Below, one piece after another: positions 11,602 to 26,040 of a stretch of 64,000 nucleotides of DNA. Both the position numbers and the translations under genes were made by a program. The notes below the pieces were generated by a model. It was not told the origin of the DNA, searched no databases, and saw only the letters and a list, made by a program, of their open reading frames with translations. Position 1 is the stretch's first letter. Every line of letters starts with the position of its first letter. Source of the DNA: Rhynochetos jubatus (taxonomy: Eukaryota > Chordata > Aves > Eurypygiformes > Rhynochetidae); NCBI GenBank assembly GCA_027574665.1, contig CM050654.1, positions 36,475,722 through 36,539,721 of the forward strand, in the 5' to 3' direction.

Positions 11602-14600
11602 AAAATTAAAACCAAAAAAGCTTATACTTAAGCACTTACAGTCGTCTTCTGTGCTGGCAACACCTCCAGCCTTGTTGGCAGCCGAATAACCTTCCTTCCC
11701 AAGCAGGGCGACGGCAGCTCCTGTCGCTGCTGCTGTCCTGCTGCTATAGCAAGCCGCGGATTTTATAAAACAACATGTAAGTGAGATGCTGTCTGGGTTT
11801 CTTTCTCAAATGACTTTAATACTCTGGGAAGCTCAGTGGAGAATTAGGTGTTTATGCATGGATGAGGAGAAGTGTAATGAAGAGGAAAACTACAGTCTTT
11901 ACTCATTTTAGCCTTTCTACTGTTTTTCAAATAAATCCCCAGAGAAGTCACAATATTAACAGCGTGCACCTACTCTTACTGTACCTCTCAGCACTTTAAC
12001 GTAGAAATTAGAGACAAACAACCTCCCCTACATCAAACCCAGAGGCAAGTTTTGAAAAATGATAATGAGAAAACAAACTCAGAGAGCTGTTTCAGGTTCT
12101 ACAGAACAAACTTCTTGAAAAATGCAGGACTCCAGGGCGACAGTGCTCTAAAGTGAACCTCTGTTTAAGTTTTAATTGTACAGATGTTGAGAAATGAGGA
12201 GAAACTTGACCAGAGAGCAGGGATTTTGCTGGGCACAGCCTTAAAACTAAAGAAATTAATACATGTTTTATATATATACACACACACACACGCCAAGTGT
12301 TACTTGACAAGAGCAAGACATAAAACGATGTTTGGCTTTACCCCGTCCGTCTCCCTGCGTGCACATATTTTGCTTCCCTGACCATGTGTGAGAAGGGGCA
12401 GTGTGAGTAACATATTTGGTAGCATTTATATTCATAATTTATGCCTGCAGTCTTGAAATAATCTCATTTGTCTTCCACTGTTACTGGAACAAGTTTTGCT
12501 AGCGCTGAAGGATGCTGGAAGCAATGAGGGATTCTGTTGTTTCAGCTTTTCATTTGTCTTCTGTACAGAGTGATTTTGAATAAAAAGATAAATCGTGGAG
12601 TGTTGTGTAATATGATTGCTGGTACGTAACCAACCTGATTTTGAGAAGGCTCGCAGGACTCCGGCTTGTCTGTTCAATAGATAACCAGGTTTATCGGGTA
12701 GATGATACATTTCTCTGGGGCACAGGAAAAGAACATGTCAAACTCCTCGTCTTCCCAGGCGATGGGCAGTGTGGGTGGCAGTGGGACCGGAGAAGACCTG
12801 TAGCTTTGCTGGCGCGTTACGACGGAGTGTATCAAGGATGAAGGGAGGTGGTGGATGCCGGTGCCTTCCCTGCGGCACCGTTTATCTGCCCCGAGCAAAA
12901 CGCAGATAGAGAGAAGCCAAGGCTCTGATCTCTCTCAGAGCTGGGAATCATTCCTAAAGTGAGCTCAGATCAGGCTAGAACTGATTTCTTGGAAGAACCC
13001 TTGCCCGGAGGAAGCTCCTGCGCTGCGCTCCAGAAGCGGTGGCCGTGTCGGAGGTGCCTTGGGGACAGCGTTGCGTTGCCTGCACTCAGTCGCAGAAACA
13101 ACTGCACAAACTTTAACCTAAGCCAACTTTACACCGTTAGCAGTCCGGCGGCAGCTCTATGGCACTCAGCATGGATTCATTTTTCCCTCTTTTCAGGAGC
13201 TCTGTGATTGTGGAGCTGCATTGCCCTGCACCTGCAGTTTTTCGAGGTTAAACCAGCAGGTTATAGGCTGTGCTGCAAAGTGGTGAATCAAGAGTCTGGG
13301 GAGAAAAAGTGATTTGAAACTTTTTTTTTTTTTTTTTGGAAGAAATTCATGGAAGATTTTGGCAATGGCAAACATGAGGAACAAAAATGTTTGTGTTAGG
13401 CATTTTGTGCAGCTTCTCACCGTGTTTGCACTGGAGTAAATCTGAGCGAGTGCTAGTGATTTAGGATTTATTTGGTGTAAATTAGATTAAAAATCACCCT
13501 TGGGGCCTAATTAAGCAGTGATATAAATAGTGGAGTAAGTTAAACGTTAGCAGTAGATTTTGCAGATAGCAGGTATGAATGGATGCAAATATGCTTAAAT
13601 TTTCAGTGATGTAGAAATTTTAATTGTGCTTGTGGCTTGCTGTCTGGGTGACTGCCTAGAGCCCAGGACCATGAGCTTGCTTGGCACCCGGCATCTGTGT
13701 TCCCATCGGCATCATCTCCCGAAGCTGTGGTGCTGCCCTGAACGCTCGGTGCCATCCTGCCTTCGCCGCAGGCAGCAACTCCCCACTGGAGGTGCCTGTG
13801 TGGGGCTGCTCCGAGTGGCACAGAGCTCCGTGGGTTCCCCATGGGCCATGGATGTCACTCACTTCTCCCCTTGTGAGGATGGCGAAGGGACAGGAGATGC
13901 AGCTGGGGAAGGTACTGGTGCTGGGATCAGGAGGAGAGGGTTGCTGCAGTGGGGAGAGGAGCGTGGTCAGACGTGGAGAAAGGAGGCAGCCCTGCGAAGA
14001 GACGAGGGAGAGCAGTGGTGGGGAGAGAGGACTGGGGCGGAGAGCAGGTCCTAACTGTTGCTTCAGATGACACTAGGCAAAGAGGAGCTGGATTCAGCCC
14101 AAAGGCTTGGGGGTTCCTCCTTCACTGAGTTTCGTGTTTTGCTGGTTGCTTCCACTTACTCCTTTGCACCAAAAGGGTGTTTAAAGGCACACTTTTTGTT
14201 GCTCTGAGCAAGGAGTTTAAGGAAATTTTCCTAAAGGCTCTTCCTTGTTGACAGAACATGGTAGAGGGAGGCTTCAGTCTCCCAGTCACGCCAAACGCAA
14301 TCGCTTTCTGACTGATTAAATATCTTACCTGTGGAACGGGTTATTCAATTTGCGAGCTCTGTTGTACTGTCTCCTGTCTCGTTCCTGATAGCTGAAGGTG
14401 GCTGTGGAAAGTTTGAATGCATCGTCCCTCCTGTTTCCCTGATGGAAGTTTCTGCAAAAAGGGGTAAGGTGACGAGTTCTGCGTCACCCGTATTTCGTGT
14501 GCAGAAGCGGTGCCGCAGACACAGGCCGAACCCTTGGTGAAGCATGTCATTAACTTGACACGTACTCAGTGATGGGCATACAGACCTGGCAAGTATGTCA

Positions 14601-17600
14601 TTACTGCACTTAACGAAGGAAGGCACCACTTGCTGAAGCACTGGGAAGATGTGTGTGTACCTAGCTCGGCTAGTTTTATATTCTGTTAAATATTAAAGGC
14701 TGTTTCTTTTAACTAAAGGCTCCATGGAAGTAATAGGGAACTTGCATTTTATTTTCTATTTGATTGAATCCTGAATTCAGTGCTAAAAGCAATAGATAAA
14801 TTCATATTAGAAACTCCAACTCTTTCCATCAAGGAAATTTCATTAAAACCCAAATGCTTTATTTTCTTAATATCTATCTGATTGGCTTTTAAGATTAAAA
14901 AAATCAAAGTGTTTTTGAAGACTGTTGATGTAAAATGAAAAAGTTGTGAACTTTAGAAACTATTTTTATTCACTCTCACACTTTGCTTGCTGGAAAGGGA
15001 AAGTGCCGCGTGCAACTGCAGCTGGAGGATGTCGCCTTGTGGCTACCAGTCTACCGGGAATTTGGCACCTGATGGAATTCATCCTGCTGTTGGTGAAGAC
15101 AGCAGCAAAGACTTTCCAGAGCGCAGCAGTTTTTGTAGCTGGGGCAGGTGACGTTTGCTTTGATAGCTGATTTACTGGGAACCGAGGCCTCGCCTCACAA
15201 AAGCAGGGGAGAGGATTGTGAGAGGTGGTTTGGTCTGTTGAATCTGAGTTTTATTCCCTCTCCCGCACAGTAATGCCCACAAGGCCATAGCACAGTGTAG
15301 CTTCCCTGAATCCTTTTCCCTGAGAGGAACTCTGTCATTTTTATTCCGTTTCTGCTCCGGCCAGTGTGGCAGAGGTGTGTAGGGCATCGAGCTGCTTTTC
15401 ACTTACCATTAAAATAGAAGTGTGCAGGGGCAGTCCCTGAGCAGCAGCTGGGGATGCTGTACCTTCATCCCCTCGCTCAACTTGGGGAGCTGGTCCTTCA
15501 CCTCTGCTACGAGTCTCATGGTACACGCGTAGCATCCTGCCACCAGTGCTTTTATCAACGGGCTGAGCAGAAGGCGAGAGCCGGTGAGGGTGGGCAGGCT
15601 GAGTGACCCATTCCTCCGGAGGCATGTGCTGCCGTGATGGGGGTGTCCTGCTCCTGGGCCGGTGATGTCCGTCAGTGGCGGTAGTGGTCCGGTGAAGGTA
15701 GGACATCCAGCACCAGTGCTGGAGACCAGGGCTAGAGCAAGGCTTGCTTCTGCATCTTACATTTTCAGTTAAAAATACAGAATAACAGCAAAGCAAACTT
15801 CCTCAAATCAGGTCAAAGTCTTAAGGTTTAACTTCTGCAGGTCTGCTTGGTTTTAAGGCGCTTGCTTCAGTTACCTGTTTTGGAGGTTTTTATGACTTAC
15901 CCATTTTCGTGTTTGGATTAAGAGAATAATTGAAGTGAATCCTTGCCATATAAGATATGGAAGTTCAAATGTAGGTCATACTTAAAAGGTTTTATAATGA
16001 ACTTTGTTAAATGTCTCCTGATTTCCTCTGGTCTATTCAAGTGAGTATTTTAAAAGCTGCTGATTTAAAACCCAGTTTGTATGAGCTTATGTATCGAGAA
16101 TTTACAAGACTTATTTCAGTATGAATTTGGGCCAGCTCTAATCCTGAGATTATGCTGTGGGTCTTCAGGAGGTGGATACCAAAAGTGTGTCCTTTCATGT
16201 CCTCTCATTCTTGCAGATGTCTCTGTAGGCCAGAAGTCCTATTCCTTAAACAACTCCCAAGGAGTATGTCGGTGCAATATTAGCACTTGGTATAGACCCT
16301 CTGTCCATCCCGGGACGATGGGAGTTTTCATGTAAAGTTTCCTAAGGAAACTCGATCCTGTTCCCACTTTGAAATGTTTTTTAAAATGTGGTTGAACTTA
16401 ATGGGAACGAGGGAATTCCTGTAGCCAGGCTTCATCACTAATTCTGCGTTCCTCGCTCAGTGGAGTACAGATGTTACAGAACACACCTGCCTTGTTAACC
16501 AGCTGCCATGGCGCGGAGCATGGCCATTGCCTCCCCTGGTTTCTCACCGTACTCTTCCGTGAGGCTGCCCCTGCTCTAAAACAGGGACATCTCTATCACA
16601 CACTAAGAGATACTGTGCTGCACTATGAGAAGGCTCTTGGAAGTGGAGAACTACAGGACTGGGAAGAGTTTATTGTGTGAAAGTGTGTGCATGTGGGTAG
16701 GTTTTCTCTTCCCTGTTGGCGTGTGGGGGGACTGTCTTACGCTGGCTTACGTGACAGCGTTAGGAGCTGTAAGCCCAGGTCCCTGGGGGAGGTCAGCTGA
16801 ACGGCAAGCAATTAATTGTGATGTATTGCACAATATCTTCTGGGAACTTAAATTTGTCAAGTGAAGAGCTTTAAGGCCAGTGGCTTTGGAGGGTTGCTCT
16901 CACTGTACGCTTGTCCCTTTCCTTCTCATTTCAGTGATTTTTCGTATTTTTAGAATAAGCCTAATACTCATGATGTCTTACTGAAAAATTGTTCACAATT
17001 ATTTTATGGGTATCAAAGATTGCAGAAGGAGTATGGTGGTTAGTACTGAAACAGTGCAACAATTGCGTGCCTTGTACCTCGTCTAGAAATAATTGAGTCA
17101 TTAATCTTAACCACATCAACCCCATCACGTGAGGGTCAAACATAGTTTAATTCTAATAGGTGGGAACGTGTTGGTTTACACTCCAGTCCTTACAGTTATT
17201 CCTCTTCCTGGAAAACTTGCTAATACTTTTACAAAGAAATTAGGAAGAGAGAGAGTAGGAGATACCGAATAAGCTACAATACATATACTGAGACAAAAAA
17301 GGAGCTGTGCGGCAGAATTTGAGCCTTCACGAGTGGGATTGTGAGGAACAGTAAATGAGACCCATTAAATGAGAACAAAAAATGAGAAGGATGTCTTTTT
17401 TGGTTTGATTTTATTTGCTTTTGCCCTACGTTTTTGGCTGTACGCTGGTCAGTTTATTCTCCTGTTGGAAATGATGGTTCCCCTGCATACATAGCAGTCT
17501 ACTCCTTGAGTTGGATGTTTAATGCTGCCATAGGGCAAAATAGTTTCCAAGCTTGAATTTGTTTTTTTTCTGCCAAATCTGCATATTACAAAATGCCACT

Positions 17601-20600
17601 TTGCTGTGACGATGCTGTATTGTAATTTAAGGGATGCGGTTCCTCTTTTCTAACCATTGGCAAATGGTGTTCAGGGTCTGGTAGACACTGAACGGGAGTA
17701 ACAGTCAAAAAGGTGAATGTTAAATAACCATTGCTAAGCAGATGGCCATCAAAAATCATTCAGCTTATCTTTTACAGACAGCACAAGCACAGATATCTAC
17801 GCTTCTGCTTAATCAATTGTTACGTGAGCGCTCTGAAATGCCGAGCAGTGTCTCAGCACTGCGGTCGGGTGTGGGAGGCCGGAAGCTGGGATGGATCCGT
17901 GTGCTGTCTGTGCGCTCAGTCTGAGCCCGGCGGGTTTTGGGTTCCTTGCCTGCAGGCTGCTGCTGTCGAACCCATGTAAAAACAAGCGACTTCTGGAAGG
18001 GGAAGTTGTTTGCGGTGGGCTGAGCGAGGGGAGAAGAGTGTGGCCTTCCTCCGTCCTGGAGCGGAGATGCCGTGTGTGGTAGGGCTGAGGAATGGGTGTT
18101 GCTGAGGTCTCCAGAGCCACGTCACGCCTGGTAAGTCAGAGATGATACACACCTGAAGCTGAACCAGGGCCAACAGTGCTGTGCCGTGCCCATCTCCTGT
18201 GGAAACCGGCAGTAAGCCCATCAGGCTGGGTTTCAGACAGGCTGTTACAAACACTTTCCTGCATTCCCGCGACAACAAAGGCTGTTTTAGATCTCGAAAT
18301 GGGTGACTTGCTACAGATTGAGTCTCCTCAAAAGGTGCGTCCCAAGCTCCGGGATGCAAACTGCTCCCGTCCATGACTGTGCAAATAGCCAGTGCTTGGG
18401 TCTGTCTTAAATGTAGGGGTTTTTTAGTTTATAAAGTTTGGAGAAAGTATATATGAGTGGGAAAGGAATGGTGACTGGTACAGCCATAGTTCAGAAAGAG
18501 ACTGCCAAAAATAGGAGAGAGCATAGAGCTACCTTGTTCTTGTTATCAGTGTATATATAGTATGTGGCAGGATTGGCATTAAAGGGCCCAGAATGGCAAA
18601 AGGAATAGGCTTAAACATTTTATACCACCTCAGATGCTCAGTGACACTGCAGAGGCTGCTGGTGCTTTTGCAGGTGCGAGAATTACAGGTCAGGTAATGC
18701 CAAGAGCACTATTAATGAAATAGGAGATGCTGATACCCTTAAGCAAACTAGTCATGAAAAGGCTGGGAAAACTTTGTACTTGTTTTGTACTATTCCACTC
18801 ATTTCCCTGAGACAGCTTTGTGTGTTTATACTGTAGCTAAATGGGATTGCCTGGAAAAAGTTGCTCCTGATCCCTAGGCTGTGTTGCCAACACAGTAAGA
18901 TCTAGAAGTAAGCCAGTTTTAGAGATAAGCTGAAGGACTTTGCAGAGAAGGATAAGTTTTGACATGTCACCGGCAGTCACAGTTACTTTTAAACCAATAA
19001 AGTAATGGAAAAGGAGCCAAAATAAAAAAAATGCTAACTGATGAGGAAGCTTCAGAATCAGATTCTGTTTGGTAATGTTGAATTGCAGAGAGATGCCAGT
19101 GTAGCTGGGGTTGTCAGCTCAAGAGAAAACTGAAAGACAGATGCTGCTGTTGGAGTCACTGGGGATTACAGATGTAAAAAGAGACAGGGCAAAACAACGC
19201 GAAAATCGATATATTTGGACTTCCACAAGTTGCCGCCACTTTATGAAAATGATGCTGCATGTCTCTCATGAGAAAGAGGTAACTTCGAGGTCACAGGAGA
19301 TTGCTGCTCCATGCTGGGGAGTAAGAGGTGATAACACATGCGGATTGCAGGGGCGCAGGTGATGGCTCTTGATGTTACGTAAGCTCTTCACGGCTCCAAT
19401 AGCTTGAAATGAAAGATGTTGACAACCTAGACAAATGATTTTGTTTCCTAGTGATGCCGATATTCAGACTGGACTTGGGTCCATCCCAGGAGCAGCCTGA
19501 GTCACCTCAAGAACTCAGTGATTATTGTTGGCAAACTTGGTTTGGCCACGTCCACTTGGTTGGTCTGTATTGTATAGTTACGGAAAGGAGGACAAGGTGG
19601 GGACTCTGGAGGACAGGTTAAGGACACTGCCCATCAGGGCTTTCTCTGAGAGCTGTCACAGAGGTTGGACATGGAATAAATCAGGACTTCTGCAAGAATG
19701 TGCAGCACTGAATAATCACCAAAAGCTTGTGAATCTTGCTTCAGATTTGTCTTGTGGTTCCTCGCTCTCAGTGCAGAAAACACATTGCCAGAAACCCTGA
19801 TGTCAAGTGAATCATCTGTGTTGTTCTATAGCAAAGCATGTTTTTGAGTAGCTGAAACAAGCCGTATGTGGTGAGTCTAGTAAAACATATGTATGTCGAA
19901 GATGATACATGGTTGCTGTTAAACTTTATAAATCTTTCACAGTGTGGTGAATGGGCTAAAACCAGCTAGGCTGGAAGGAGTATGCAAATTGAAAATAAAA
20001 TGGAAATTGATAAGGCTGTAGGGGAAAGGAGAGATACCTATGTTTGCGAGAGTACTTGAGAAGAGGATGTTCCTCGTATTACATTTGCATTCCTGTAATC
20101 TGGCTCTGAGAAGTGGGGAGAGAAGGAATTGCTGATCAGGGCAGCTATCTCGGTAGCAGGCTCAGGTAAGGATCAGGAGAGCCTTTCTTTGAGGGGAGGG
20201 AGGCACTGGAGATGAAAGACAAAACTGCTCTGAGCAGCTCTGTCCTCAGGAAAGAGCGTTAGCTGCCCAGCCTCTGACGCTGCCCTGGTCTCCGGCTCAG
20301 ATGCGGTGTGTGACAAGGTGGTGGTGGGACGGGTTGGTTCAGTAATGTAACACCACGGGACAGAAGCTGCTCAATTCATCTTCACAGCTGGTAGCTCGCA
20401 GATGCTCTGAAAGGAATCAGCAGCTAAAGACAGACTGAAATTTCAGGTACACTTTGATATTTTTCCTTTGTGGTGTGTTGCCAATTCGGCCATTAAACAC
20501 TTAACCTTTGCTAGTGTCAACCTGACCCTTCTTTCCCTGCCTGAGGCTGCAGGCGGAGTGACGGGGGGCTGATGTCTCATTGCTCAGGGAGCAGGGGGCC

Positions 20601-23600
20601 TGTTTCCTCAGAGGATTGCATTTCACACCATGGTTATAGGCTTTCGTGACCTGGAACATCTTTTCTACCAGCTTGGGAGGATGGATGAGACTGAAGGATG
20701 CGTGCTGTGGCTGATGTGAATCAGTGCCCATCACAGCTGGCTGGGGTGGCTGGTGAGGAGATGGCCCATGACTTAGCCACCCATGGCAGGAGTAACTACG
20801 GAAAGAGATTCTGTGTGTGTCACTTGCGAGTTGAATGAACCAGAGTGCTCACAGGCTTTGAGAGGTGTGGAGGTGCGTGCCCATCAGCTGATGGAAGTGC
20901 TGGGAGGATTTGGCATAACTCTCAGCTGATGTAGTTGGATTGTGAGATTTTGCATCCCCAGAGGGGCATAATCTGCAGTGAGGGAAGGCAGATAAAGTGC
21001 AGTGTGCTCTGGCATGTTGCCTGTAAGCATGTGGCTGATGACTGTTCATAAGATGGGAACTCATCTAGGACTGTCAGTACTGGCATTTAACTGGGCAGGA
21101 ACCTTAATCCAACATAAATTGTTATGAGGCTTTCAATTCCCACAAATTAAGGCTTCAGCAGTAAGTTTCTTTCCAAAGACAGGAAGATTTCCTAGCAGTA
21201 TGATCTGTGATGTATTATTTGTCTACCCTTATGATTCAATTTTCTGTGTGCCACTTAACTGCTGTGAGGAGAAAGGAAAAGTGATTCTGTGAGGCCGCCC
21301 AGGAGAGCTGCTGCTGCAGAGTGGGTCCTACGCATGGGTGCTCCGGGAGTGCTGGTCTGGGGCTGACAATGAGAAAACCTGGGGTTCCCTCAGGCATGAA
21401 GCCCCTGGTCTGGGCTGGCAGCAGGATCGGTGTAGCTGGTTGGTGCGGAGGCTCCAGAGCAGCCGTGTGACAGCTTGGGGTGCTCCACCACACCATTACA
21501 GCAGGTGTCTGAGGATGGGGCACTTGCTGCTGCCTCCCTGTGGTACCCAGTTTGTTTGTTTCTCCATTGTACTTCACCTGATGCTGTGTCAAAGCATCCA
21601 TCCTGGTACGGCTCTGTGGGGTACCGAAGCCTTGGCCCTTGCCAAGGGGCCTTGACGCGCAGGGCCTCCCATTGCGATAGTCGGGTGTTTGGATTTGGTA
21701 CTGGCTATTTCAATGCAAAAACATCTAGCAATTCCCCCCCTCCCGTCCCCAGGTTGTAAAGCAGTAAGGTGTGTTGAAGCGCTCTTAATTTTTTCTTGGG
21801 TTTCTGAGGATCCCTTAGGGTGCATTCAAGATGATGCAGGCAGATTTTGTGTTAGAGCTGTGGAAGATAGAAATCTTCTCTCTTCAGGGGTAAAGGAGAT
21901 GCTCATACAATAGCATGAGGTTGTGATCTGGTCCTTAAGGAAAAGACACACAGTAGTGGTGGACTGTAAGAGGAATATTTATGGAGACATTTTTTTCCCT
22001 GTTATAGCAAGGGTATGTATTTTTAGTTGGAGATCTCATACCACACCAGTTGCAGACAATCAATTTCGTATCAAATAATATAGAATGTCTTGTCGACTTA
22101 TATATGCTAATTGATTATGAGCTTGTGTATAATGTATTATTAAATTTTATTTTTAGCCTGGGTTGTGAGAGCCCCCATTCAGTCTGCTGCAGTCTAAACC
22201 AAATTTCATAGAGGGGTAGATGTCTCAAAGGCAATTATATTTCTGTATGTGTAATGAAAGCTGGTGGCTGCCTGGAGTAGACAGGGGAAATGAGTGCTCC
22301 TGCAGATGGGAAGGCTGCAGCGTGTGGTGAGCATCCCGTCTGTTGCCGATACCCATGTGTGCGCCGTGGGGCTGGCTGCAGGAGATGCTGCCTCTTGCTT
22401 GGCTGTTGGTTGGGTTGAAGCTGGGGGTGCTGCAGGACATAGGGAAGGTCAAGGAGGTTAGAGGGGCTGAGGTGTTGGTGAGATGGTGAGGCAGCTGAGG
22501 TTGTACAGGAAAGTGGAGGGAAGAGGGGTGGGCTTCTAGGGAGCATCCATACAAATCCAGGCTTCAGTACATCTACGGGACACCTTAATTAAGTGAAACA
22601 GTAAGAGAAATAAAAATCTACTTTTTTTTTCAGTCAGAATTGTTGTTGAATAAGTTGCTTTTAAAAGGAGAGCATAACTTTTATCGAGGAGAGTGGTTAG
22701 CTACTGTTTAGATTTCATTTTGATAATTTTTCATAATACCGTGTTTTACCCAACTTCAGATGTATAAAAGGCCACTCTTCCGTTCAAGACACTGAAACAA
22801 CGAGGAGTCGTGCTGAGCAATCGAGTGGCCTGATTTAAGAAGAGAGCATATGTGAAGGCAGGGTGCTTTGTGTGTTGCCATTTTTCTCTTGTAGATGAGG
22901 CTTGGTTCGTGTGTGAGCATGGGAATCTGCTGTGATTCAGAGTAGAGTCTGAAAATGTAAACACCTCTTTATGGTACCGGCTATAGTTCATTTCCTGCAA
23001 GGTGATTGCATGCAGTGTTAGGATAGACCCAAATTTATCATCTCTGTTGGTTTGTGCGTGTCTGCTCGTTGCTCTTTGCAGGTATCGTCCTTGGAAAACC
23101 TTTAGATTCCCCAAGATTCTTAGATTATGTCAGAATCAGAAGAAAATTACAGATTACGGGTTAGGGGGTTTTGTACTGGCTGTTTTCCTTTTTTAATTAT
23201 TTTCACATTGATTTAAGGTATACATGTTTTCTGTGCTATGGTATTTCTGAGAGGCTGTGGTAGATGGAATGTTATTAATGAACTTGTTTAGTAAGTACAT
23301 TAATGAGTGTATTTTATGTATGAGACTGCTCATCTGCATACACAGCTTGTTCTGGGGCTTTATCCAGAAATGCAGTTTTCTTTCTGGAAATAAAGTAAAA
23401 AGATTTTAAACCAAGGAGTTTGTTTTTGAAGCGGATGCTTCCTTTTATACAAGGTTTATCTAGTGCTCCTTGTAGTCTTTCAAAGAAAGATTTAGGGAGA
23501 GCTTTTAATTCATACTGATTTTTGAAATAAATTGAAATTTTCATCATGAAAAATTCATATATACTGCACTAACGAAGAAGCATATGCATCAGATTTATCT

Positions 23601-25693
23601 AGACATAGTTTTTTGTGTGGTTTCTCTCTGCTAACACTACTTCCTCTAGTACAGACTTTTTGAACTAGATCCTTTCAGGATGAAGTCACTTCTTTACAGA
23701 AGCTTAGGCCCTTGCACAAGCTGGGTGCTTTTAACGTTTTTAATCTATCTTAATATTTTTTCATATCCTATAGCAATACCTAATAGCTTTTATTAAGATA
23801 CTTACAATGTCTTTTTAAATCCCCAACTAACACTTGACATGTCAGGATTATATATAAGCGTAACCTTCTTTTTTGAATGAGTCTGGAAATCACAATGAGC
23901 CTGATGGACACTTCTTTTTCACAGGCTGCTGTTTTAACCCCGCCTAAGGCAATCAGGAGAGAATTTGCTGTAGTGTACGTAATGTGAATAATTTTGGATA
24001 CATTTCTTTTTCATTTCTCTGAGATGCCTGTGAAAGAGGTTGGCTTCTGGAGATTCTCATCACCTGCGTTCTGCAATCCCAGCCCATTTACTGTGTCCTG
24101 TAAGGGGCACCTGAAATCACTGTTCACATCTCTAGAATATTGCTAAAAGGTTACAGTGATTTTTTTCCTTTTTTTTTTCCCCCAGTGATATTGTTTTTGG
24201 CGCTCAGACTGGTACTGCTATATTGGACTGGAAAGGTAGAGAAGGGACAGGGTTCATTGCTTGCATACCTGTTTGTTTGTTTAGTACTTTAAGATTCAAA
24301 TTCATAGCTTTAAATGATGGTTAACTACAAAATGAACTTAGTTAAATATAAACCTTTTTTTTTCCCAACTCTTGACACTTTCAGACCATGGTCATATCCA
24401 TATGTAATGTATGTAGCATGGCTTAAGTAGTAGCTACAGCCTGGATACAGATATTTTCAGGAGGAGACTTTGGCCTGTTAAATACAGGAAATTAGACTGA
24501 GTGTGCACAGAGACCTACTTAAACAGTGTCGGTATTAAAGAAAATAAAATTAAACAAAAAATTGCTGGAAAACAGGTATCTTCTTTATTCAGAAATAAAT
24601 AAAAGAGTTGTAAACAATTTTGAATGGGTTATGAAGTCAGACACCTTTCTGTATTGAGACGGAAAGGCGTTAAGTAGCTTCTAGTGGGTTTGTCAGATGA
24701 GATGTTAGGGAATTGTTGTGGTTCAAGACACAGGTATGGACTTGGATGAGGGTACACTTAGAAAAGTGTGTGTGTACAAAAGCAGAAGGAATTATACTAC
24801 TGTTCTGTAACTTCTTTCCTAATGAACCTGTGTTCCTAGAATAATATGTTTATTTTTAGCTCTGGGAGAAACTCCTTATTCTTCTCTGATGAGAGATGGT
24901 ATGTGAGAGCAAAAAGCTGGCAGCTCAGAGGAAGAGAAAAAAGGAAAAATCAGTACTTTTGACTAATTTCCCTCTACAGGTTGTTTTGCATTAATAACAA
25001 TGATATTTAATACAAAAAATATGTACAATGTGGGAAACGACCAGCGTTCTTCCTGAGTTTCAGTGTCTGTACGTCATTTTGAGTGCACAAAGCATCCATG
25101 GAACTATCACTGGAATTAGAAGCCTTTGTTCTGCACAAAGTCACGGCTAATGTTAAAAGTTCAGTTCTGTATGGTGCAGTGTGCGTGGTATGATTAGCAT
25201 GCTAAGAAACAGGGTGCTAAGAAATAAAGACCTGCAGGTCAGTGTTGAGTAGGTTCACTGAAGCAGGTACACGTCTGCTTACCTGCCTCTTGTGCAGCTG
25301 GGGAGGCCTCGTGAGGTTTCCTCTGCAGTTCTGCACCTCACACGGCGGGTGAGAGTCCTGCTGCCGCTAATCCAAAGATGTTCCCTTGCCTGGAGTGTGT
25401 TTTGGGGTCTTGATGGTGCCTTGCTCCCCCCTTTGCCGGTGTGCAAGGGTGGGCTCTGCTGCTGCACCCGACAGGCCTCACCCGCTCCAGCAAGGCCTGC
25501 CCTTAGGGCTCTGCTGTTGCATTACTGAGAAATTTTTTTTTTTTTGATTTTTGTAGCCTGACATACCACTTCAACAATGCCCAATTATTCTTTCCCTTAT
25601 TACTTAACCAGGTTCTGTTCTGTACTTAATTGGGTGTGATTCCATATTACATAGAGCCTCCATGGTGAGCTTCGTGGGTAGGTGCTTTCTGTA
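11602..25693. other. Intergenic DNA, no gene recognised
   Basis: Fourteen kilobases in which I see no spliced coding exon I trust. GC-richer patches near 13630-14060, 15400-15740, 20200-20800 and 21300-21650 produce longer open frames on both strands, but these have low-complexity or shuffled-looking translations and no supporting splice sites. A 17-base T run lies at 13321-13337 and a short TA/CA dinucleotide repeat near 12270-12292. Nothing else is interpretable. Confidence 0.5.
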
Positions 25694-26036
25694 AATCATA
25701 GAATCCCAGAATGGTTTGGGTTGGAAGGGGCCTTACAGACCACCCAGTTCCAACCCCCCTGCCATGGGCAGGGACACCCTCCACTAGACCAGGTTGCTCA
25801 GAGCCTCATCCAGCCTGGCCTTGGACACTTCCAGGGATGGGGCATCCACAGCTTCTCTGGGCAACCTGTTCCAGTGCCTCACCACCCTCTCTGTGAAAAA
25901 ATTTTCCCTGATATCCAATCTAAATCTCCCTGCTTTCAATTTAAACCTGTTACCCCTGGTCCTGTCACTACAGGCCCTTGTAGGCCCTTGTAGGCCCTTT
26001 CCTTGTAGGCCCCTTCAGGTACTGGAAGGCTGCAAA
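25694..26036 (-). mobile_element. CR1 LINE, short 3' end (-)
   Basis: Read on the minus strand this is the last ~340 bases of CR1. It includes the conserved segment giving [20 protein letters not shown] translation and ends at 25694 in a tail of the GGGATTCTATGAT type. The 5' end near 26036 breaks off in an imperfect 10-bp tandem repeat (AGGCCCTTGT) at about 25972-26010. It lies in intergenic DNA and cannot be active. Confidence 0.93.
25972..26010. repeat. Short 10-bp tandem repeat inside CR1
   Basis: AGGCCCTTGT occurs twice in a row, followed by a longer variant (AGGCCCTTTCCTTGT) and AGGCCCC. It replaces a single unit in the other CR1 copies of this window, so it is a local slippage product after insertion. 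Confidence 0.75.
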
Positions 26037-26040
26037 TGAC

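Noticed and set aside
13603..14070. Several 70-140 codon open frames on both strands
   Set aside because: All frames are open together because of local GC richness. There are no splice sites or protein-like features.
15341..15796. 151-codon minus-strand open frame
   Set aside because: Composition is Ser/Pro/His/Arg-rich without recognisable domains, and no convincing acceptor or donor supports it.
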